The notes under the pieces were generated by a model that worked only from the letters and a program-made list of their open reading frames with translations, made no database searches and was not told the DNA's origin. A stretch of 64,000 nucleotides of DNA from Bettongia penicillata ogilbyi (lineage: Eukaryota; Chordata; Mammalia; Diprotodontia; Potoroidae). A program made the position numbers and the translations under genes. Shown here piece after piece: positions 58,610 through 64,000 of the stretch. The stretch lies in the NCBI GenBank assembly GCA_023548195.1, contig JAJHZJ010000419.1, positions 3,612,273 through 3,676,272 of the forward strand. The letters are read 5' to 3'. Position 1 is the first letter of the stretch, and every line of letters begins with the position of its first letter.

Positions 58610-59345
58610 AATTCAGTGTAATAAGCTTTTATTAAATTCCTACTATGTCCAAGGAACCATACCAATGATACAAAGGCAGAATAGTGTCCCTGCCTTCGTG
58701 GAGTTTATGTTCTTCTGGAATAATCATTACCATTATCAACCAATCAGCCAACATTTACCTATTAAGCCCCTGCTGTGTTCTAGATGCTGGGTCAGGTGCT
58801 GAGGATACAGAGACAAAAATGAAACAACCATTGTTCTCAAATTAACTCTACTTCTTTAATTAGACTTCCAACTCCTCTAATGTTCTCTCCAGTACATCAA
58901 ATAGTCACTAAAAACTTATGCACAGAACACTTAAGGGATTTATCCAGCCACACAGCAACTCAGCAGTAAAGTCAAGCCAAGATTAGACACTGAACCGTTA
59001 CTACCAACCTAATGGTCTATGTAGGACTCTAGCATCTCAGTCAAAAAAAATGATAACATGTACATAAACAAACATATACCAAATTTATACAAAGTAATTT
59101 GGTGGTGGGAAGAATGGTAGCCATGGTAACTAGGAGAATCAGGAAAAGGTTCATGAGTTGAGCTTTGAAGAAAACCAGTGATTCCAACAGGCAGACATGA
59201 GGAAGTTTATTCCAGGCATGGGGATGTGCTTATGCAAAGGTACAGGATGGGAGATGGAAAATCGTATGTGAGAAACAGCAAGAAGGCCTATTTGGCTAGA
59301 CTGTAGAGTATAAGAAGAATGTATTAGAGCCTGGGAAGGTGTAGC
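58610..59345 (-). repeat. L2 LINE termini and 3' region with an embedded MIR
   Basis: One terminus (AATAAGCTTTTATTAAATTC, CCTGCCTTCGTGGAGTTTAT) runs to about 58720. A second starts at AACATTTACCTATTAAGCCC and continues through GGTTCATGAGTTGAGCTTTG, TTTATTCCAGGCATGGGGAT and GCCTATTTGGCTAGACTGTA. Antisense MIR text (CCAGCCACACAGCAACTCAG) lies at 58905-59030. Confidence 0.7.
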
Positions 59346-59639
59346 CCTTTGTCTAAAGTAGGAGTGATTTCACATGCTTCTCTATGCCACTTTGATGGTA
59401 GGATGTAAAGAATCCTGAACTCTTTGAAAGGAAGTCTCATAAGAGTAAGAAATTAAAGGCAGAGTTTTTGGAGCATCTTGTCTGATACATAAACTGCTTG
59501 ATGAACATGAGTTCTTGTGGTTTCTTACTAATACCAGTAAGATTATAGTTTCAAAGAATCTGCTTTTCAAGATTTGGCCTTTTGGGGATGATTATGAAGC
59601 ATAATTTAAAAAACGAAAACAACCACTCATAACCAGTTG

Positions 59640-59830
59640 AGTCAGGGGGATATTTATCTTTAGGTAGGCTAAAGAAGTGAGGCTACTTGAATGATTCTGC
59701 TGCCGTGGAAGTGTGACAGCAGGTTAATGTGTTCAGTCGAGCATTTCTCAGAGCTCTGTACGTGTGGTCATAACTGTCATTGGAGGCTACAGTATTTAGA
59801 ATAATGTTTCCAGCTTGACTACACAGGTAA
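59640..59830. promoter_or_regulatory. Candidate conserved non-coding block (unproven)
   Basis: A repeat-free block of mixed composition with retained CpGs: TTCTGCTGCCGTGGAAGTGT, GTTCAGTCGAGCATTTCTCA, GCTCTGTACGTGTGGTCATA. It lies 1.9 kb downstream of the exon. Assignment rests on composition and absence of repeats only. Confidence 0.3.
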
Positions 59831-60511
59831 GACTTTTTTTGTCATCACAGCAAGAAAAATCTATCATTTTATTAGGCTCCAACTTATTTTTTTAGTCCCT
59901 GGGAACTTACTGATGTCCACTGCTCTCACATCAATATTCCTGATTTTTAAATTTACTTGGTCTAGTTCTTCCTTGGTGCAAACCTCAAACAAAAGCCACA
60001 AATGGAAGAATGAGAAGCCAGTGGAAATACCAAGGGAGTTGTTGAATCCAGAATTAAATTTTTTTGCATTGTTGAGTTTGGATTCCAGCTAGGGTATGGT
60101 GAGATGAGAGTAACCAGGATGAAATCTTGAAGGGGTAAACGCTGATTCAAAACAGATCAAACTGCCATCTGTAGGTGGGTAGATTGGGCCATTCTCAATG
60201 GAGTTTGGCTGGTGCAATTTTGTCTGTTTCTTTTGAGAATGTGTACTCTTAAATCAATATTGTAGTTTGCCTTTGAAGCTTATTTTCCAGGGAAATCCAG
60301 TGATTTGGTAAAATAATGGTTTAGAAATATAAACGTAAAAACTTCCATAATGGGTAGTATTCATTCTAGTTGGGAAATGTACATTGAAACTATTAGTTTC
60401 AATTATTCATTAAAATGTTCACATCTCCTTCAAGTGAATGCTTTCATAAGTTTTAATAGCTGCATTTCAACACCTTGGCTTTGCTTAGCAAATACTCAAT
60501 AAAAGTTGAAT

Positions 60512-60613
60512 ATCACCCTTTCCACTCATTCTTTCTTTTCTGTTTTTCCCCCCTTCTCCCTTTGCTTCTCTTTCCCCCTTCCTATCCTTTCTTTTTTCCC
60601 ATATTCTCCCTCC
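60512..60613. repeat. Polypyrimidine tract, about 100 bp
   Basis: Almost entirely C and T on the + strand (CTTTCTTTTCTGTTTTTCCC, CTTTCCCCCTTCCTATCC). It keeps two overlapping Phe/Leu/Ser/Pro-rich frames open that are not genes. Confidence 0.9.
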
Positions 60614-60680
60614 ATTTACAAGATAAAAATGTTACAAAAGCATTTTTTTCTTTTGTGCCCTCCCTTTAAAAGTATAAATG

Positions 60681-60695
60681 GTTGCCTTGGGCAAC
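60681..60695. promoter_or_regulatory. Perfect RFX-type X-box
   Basis: GTTGCC TTG GGCAAC is a perfect 6-bp inverted repeat with a 3-base spacer, fitting the RFX consensus GTNRCC-(0-3)-RGYAAC on both halves. Nearby are AACAAGGC, a SOX-type GACAAAGAG near 60769 and TTGATTAAAT. It lies in repeat-poor intron 2.9 kb after the GPM6A exon. RFX factors are active in neurons and ciliated cells. Regulation of GPM6A is an inference. Confidence 0.6.
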
Positions 60696-61269
60696 AACTA
60701 ACATAATATACTGTTAAAAGGAAATGTTTTGTTTGGGCTTTTGTCCTGATTAACAAGGCAAAACTCTGGACAAAGAGAATTAAAAGGAGTTGATTAAATA
60801 TAAGTCCAAGTAGCAACACACTGAAAAGACAATTACTGGAGATCAAAACAATTCAGATAAATCCATGTCAATAAAAGGGGATGGACCATGTCATCTCAGT
60901 TCCTTTTCAGTTGCTCATAGGTGATGTTATGGGTATAAACATCACTGGTATGAGTACATGTCAAATAACAGGTAATGCAAAAGCTGTAGGCTGTGTGATG
61001 TCTTCCCTAGCAGAGCCTCCCCCAACACTGATTTATAAGCAGCACTAGAACAATAGGTCATTGAGTCAGTATAACTTTCAGTAATGCATGTGGCCTCCCT
61101 TTCCCATTGCTGAGTTTATCTTAGAATCTTCATTTTAAAGAAGGGCCCAGAGTAGCCATTTTTCTTTCTTTTCCTGGATCTTCTTCTGGCTCTGATCATC
61201 TCTACCATGGTTCTCAAGCAGATACATCTTCCTTTTATACCTGTCTTCCTTAATTAGATTATAAGCAAC

Positions 61270-61420
61270 TAGAGCACTGGCTTTCTTTCTCATCTGAAAA
61301 ATGAAAATAATAATACCAACCTCCCAGGGTGGTTGAGAGAATAAAATAATACAATATTTGTAAAGTGTTTTGTGAGTCTTAAAACACTATATAAATGTTA
61401 ACTGTTATTGTTATTGGTAA
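61270..61420 (+). repeat. MIR 3' half
   Basis: CATCTGAAAAATGAAAATAA, AACCTCCCAGGGTGGTTGAG and AAAACACTATATAAATGTTA. Confidence 0.8.
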
Positions 61421-61439
61421 TTTTATTATTACAATATTT

Positions 61440-61490
61440 GAATCACTCACTGCTTAGCATAGTGCCTGGCATGTAGTATATTTATTTTTA
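61440..61490 (+). repeat. L2/MIR terminus
   Basis: CACTGCTTAGCATAGTGCCT and GGCATGTAGTATATTTA. Confidence 0.65.
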
Positions 61491-62041
61491 AAAATTTATA
61501 TAAGTAAATGATGAATATTCCTAGCCACTTAGAATCACCCAAGTAGTTAGCTTATCTACTACTAGAGAGAACCTGGGTCTCTTGACTCCTATTCCAGGTC
61601 AGTTTCTTTCTTTTTACTTTTTAAACAATATGGTGCTGCCTTATTGCATTTCACTTCTTGTCCTAAGGCGTCTCTGCCAACCCAGTCCAAAACCATCTTA
61701 CTCTGTTAAGTATTCCCTGTTGAAACTCACCTATATCCCATCATGCTGTTCATCTCATCATCCCCTCAAGCATTTATATAAGCAATCCAGTTCAACATAT
61801 TTGTTTACATTTATTTAATTCCCTTCATTATGTTAGATCTTTTTCATGTGTGTTTATCTTATTTCTCTTATACACTCCAAAAGACAAAGAGCCACATTTA
61901 CTTCTTTTATACTTCCCCATTATTTTAAGATACTATTATCACAGAGGCTGTGTAGCACAGTGCTTAGAACATGATATGCACGTTATCTTGATTTCAAAGC
62001 ACTTTGGAAAGTATTATACAGTTGCAAAATATGATGAGGAG

Positions 62042-62450
62042 GATTATAATGTTGATTATGATGGATAATGAAAGTTATATTTCAGGAAATTATGAAATCA
62101 TGATTTGCTTACTTTTCGATTCCTCCAGACCTATTATGCTTGGACTTTAAAATAATACCTTAGTGACTAATTGGTAATGTCTCTTATATAGTCTTATATA
62201 TATATATAGTCTTATATATATATATATATGTCTTATATAGTCATATATATGTCTTATATAGTCTTATATATATAATATAATATATATAATCTTATATATA
62301 GATTATAATGTTGATTATGATGGATAATGAAGTTATATTTCAGGAAATTATGAAATCATGATTTGCTTACTTTTTGATTCCTCCAGACCTATTATGCTTG
62401 AACTTTAAAATAATACCTTAGTGACTAATTGGTAATGTCTCTTATATAGT
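62042..62450. repeat. Recent direct duplication, 259-bp period, around a TATA-rich satellite
   Basis: A unit of about 150 bases starting GATTATAATGTTGATTATGA and ending TCTCTTATATAGT occurs at 62042-62192 and 62301-62450 with three differences by eye (one base deleted, two substitutions). Between them, 62193-62300 is built from GTCTTATATA-type repeats seeded by the unit's own CTTATATAGT end. Confidence 0.95.
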
Positions 62451-62539
62451 AACAGCAATATTGTTTTGAAAGTGACTTTGAGTGAGTTAGTTATTTTGTC
62501 TATTATATATATCCAAATTAACTATAAAAGACATGTGAA

Positions 62540-62895
62540 GAAAGACAATATCTGTAACCAGAGGAAAAACACTGATAAATAGAAGTATGTATAGAACAGT
62601 CTTCCATATGTACCTATTTGTGTCTAATGGTAGCCATCTCTAGGGCAGACAGGGGAGGGAAGGAAGAAGAAATAAGATTTTTTTGTTATATATATAGATA
62701 TATATATAATTTATATATTTTATACATAAATGTTTTATAAAATATATGTATTATATATAATTTTATTATATATTTGAATGGAATAGCAAGTTATTCATAG
62801 TAGGTTTGCAGTTTCATGTACAGTCATTTTTTTATTGTGCTGTTACGGAAATGCTTGTTTAATTGCATAAATTAAAAATAAAATCTAAAAAAGGA
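62540..62895 (+). repeat. L1-like 3' UTR and tail of marsupial type
   Basis: AGAAGTATGTATAGAACAGT, GTCTAATGGTAGCCATCTCT, a purine-rich GGGGAGGGAAGGAAGAAG, a TA-rich insert, then GTTACGGAAATGCTTGTTTA and TAAATTAAAAATAAAATC resemble the end of marsupial L1 copies. Confidence 0.6.
62690..62780. repeat. TA-rich simple repeat inside the L1-like tail
   Basis: TATATATAGATATATATATA, AATTTATATATTTTATACAT and TATATGTATTATATATAA. Confidence 0.85.
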
Positions 62896-63155
62896 AATGA
62901 AAGGACAAGCTTTAACTAAAACGGTCCTGAAGACCCTTATAGCCCTTGGGTTAGCATTAGGGGTATGACCCTATGAATAATGCAGAGGCTGACCCTATGC
63001 GGTCCCAGAACTCTTTGATGTATTTGGTAGTGTGTGATATGGGCACTTACTTTAGAGATACAGCTCACAACCCCTCTGGGTCTTAATGTCCTGTGTGATT
63101 CTTGTTTGTCTCCATCCAGGAATCCTCGATAACAAGAGTTTTTAGTGTTTTTATT

Positions 63156-63335
63156 TTTAACCCATTTGGCAATCTGGTGAAAAGTATGGATCCCTTTTCT
63201 GAATAATGTTTTTAAAGGCATAAAATAAATTAAAAAAAATAAAATAAATATCATATTAAAATACAGTAATCAAAATATTTTCTAAAAAGAGAAAAACATT
63301 CAATTTCATGAATCCCAGTTTAAGAATTCCTGCTC
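63156..63335 (+). repeat. hAT (Charlie-like) non-autonomous element
   Basis: TTTGGCAATCTGGTGAAAAG, TGAATAATGTTTTTAAAGGC and the end CCCAGTTTAAGAATTCCTG, the family of 16145-16345. Confidence 0.65.
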
Positions 63336-63734
63336 TATAGAATGTCTTATTAACTTACTGGAAGTCTTCCCTTCCATCCTTGAGTAGAAATCACTAGTTT
63401 TAACTGTTAATGTGTAAAAATGAAGGTGAACTTAACCTTCCCTTTTTCTACAAATCAACTGAAGTTTAAATTGTCTTTTTACAATTAAATTCTGAATAGT
63501 AAAATATAAGCTGTATCATTCAGCAAATACCATGCAAGCAACTAAATATTTCTGAACTGCAATATAACCATTAGTTGGGAAGGAGCCAAATGTTTGTCTT
63601 ATATACTGTGAATTACTTTAATGATTACTGGTGACTGTTTGGTTTTTAATTTTAAATATAAATTTAAAATTTCTCAATTACATACAAGAAAAAATTAGTC
63701 ATAATTTTTTGCTATTATCTGGTACTAGGAATTC

Positions 63735-63930
63735 ATATGTATATAACACTTTCAAGATTCAGAAAAGGCTTTTCCAGCAACAAGCCTCTTGGGTAGGAAG
63801 TGCCAGTATTTTGGCTTCCATTGTCTCCATGATGAATCTGAGGTCCAGGCAGGTTAAATGACTAAGCAGCAAAACTAGGTGCTGAAGTCAGGTCTTTACT
63901 CTAGGACCCTGCTGTACTAAGCTACCTATA
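63735..63930 (-). repeat. MIR/CORE-type SINE
   Basis: TATATAACACTTTCAAGATT, TGAATCTGAGGTCCAGGCAG and GAAGTCAGGTCTTTACTC in antisense order. Confidence 0.7.
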
Positions 63931-64000
63931 CAAATTCTTACTGTTGCAGGAGTTCAGAGGACAGGGAGATTGCTGAAGGAATATTTTCCTGGTGGAAGTG

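Larger units (their letters stand above)
57773..64000 (+). other. GPM6A: GPM6A intron downstream of the exon (partial)
   Basis: This follows the donor and runs to the window edge. I looked for the next family exon (start like IDIFKYVIYGI, placental exon 3) and did not see it. The content is repeats plus a repeat-poor block around 59.6-60.9 kb. Confidence 0.85.

Noticed and set aside
60475..60706. Two overlapping Phe/Leu/Ser/Pro-rich frames
   Set aside because: Artefact of the polypyrimidine tract.
62937..63254. 105-codon frame on -
   Set aside because: Part overlaps a hAT element, the N-terminus is AT-rich low complexity, and no family is recognised. Kept only as an unexplained composition note.
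1..64000. CRISPR arrays, operons, endogenous viral genes
   Set aside because: No spaced identical repeats, no clustered genes, and no gag, pol or env-like frames were seen. The only polymerase-like remnant is a CR1 LINE.
57773..64000. Next GPM6A exon (start like IDIFKYVIYGI)
   Set aside because: No matching coding block with splice signals was found, so it must lie beyond the right edge.

Overview
This is vertebrate nuclear DNA, AT-rich and densely filled with old and young interspersed repeats. It is almost certainly from a marsupial. The clearest lineage signs are tRNA-headed SINEs whose head begins GGGCAGCTAGGTGG, RTE/BovB-type SINE tails, marsupial L1-like tails, and many L2, CR1/L3, MIR and hAT remnants. 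No bacterial or viral gene organisation is present.

Only one protein-coding exon can be supported, at 57580-57772 on the + strand. It encodes the N-terminal cysteine cluster, the first membrane span and the start of the first extracellular loop of neuronal membrane glycoprotein M6-a (GPM6A, PLP/M6 proteolipid family), flanked by good splice signals. The window therefore reads as about 57.6 kb of the intron upstream of this exon, the exon itself, and the first 6.2 kb of the next intron. The exon for the next part of the protein was not seen before the right edge. All other open frames in the window look like chance or repeat-derived frames.

Layout. 1-15 kb: a young WSINE1-like SINE, RTE-tailed SINEs including a head-to-head inverted pair at 6.3-6.8 kb, L2 and CR1/L3 pieces, and a CR1 reverse-transcriptase remnant at 13.8-14.4 kb split by an L2 fragment. 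15-27 kb: hAT and L2 remnants, microsatellites, two diverged local repeats (19.8 and 21.2 kb), a palindromic mariner-like mini-element (23.6 kb), and a nearly full-length 7SL RNA retropseudogene (25.8-26.1 kb) inserted into an antisense L2. 27-43 kb: mostly single-copy intron with MIRs, a small hAT element (34.4 kb), L1-like sequence (38.2 kb) and an L2 3' end (42.5-43.0 kb). 43.2-43.8 kb: a repeat-poor block with four CAGGTG E-boxes and many TAAT motifs, the best enhancer candidate. 44-57 kb: more MIR, CR1 and L2, and a second WSINE1-like copy in the opposite orientation (51.1-51.5 kb). 57.8-64 kb: repeats, a repeat-poor block with a textbook RFX X-box (60681-60695), and a recent 259-bp-period duplication around a TATA-rich satellite (62.0-62.45 kb).

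I found no evidence for a novel multi-gene system. The points most worth checking are the candidate regulatory blocks, the 7SL pseudogene, the recent tandem duplications, and three exon-2 residues that differ from the placental protein as I remember it. Repeat family names and edges come from recognising consensus sequences by eye, without a database search, and boundaries are typically good to about 10-30 bases.
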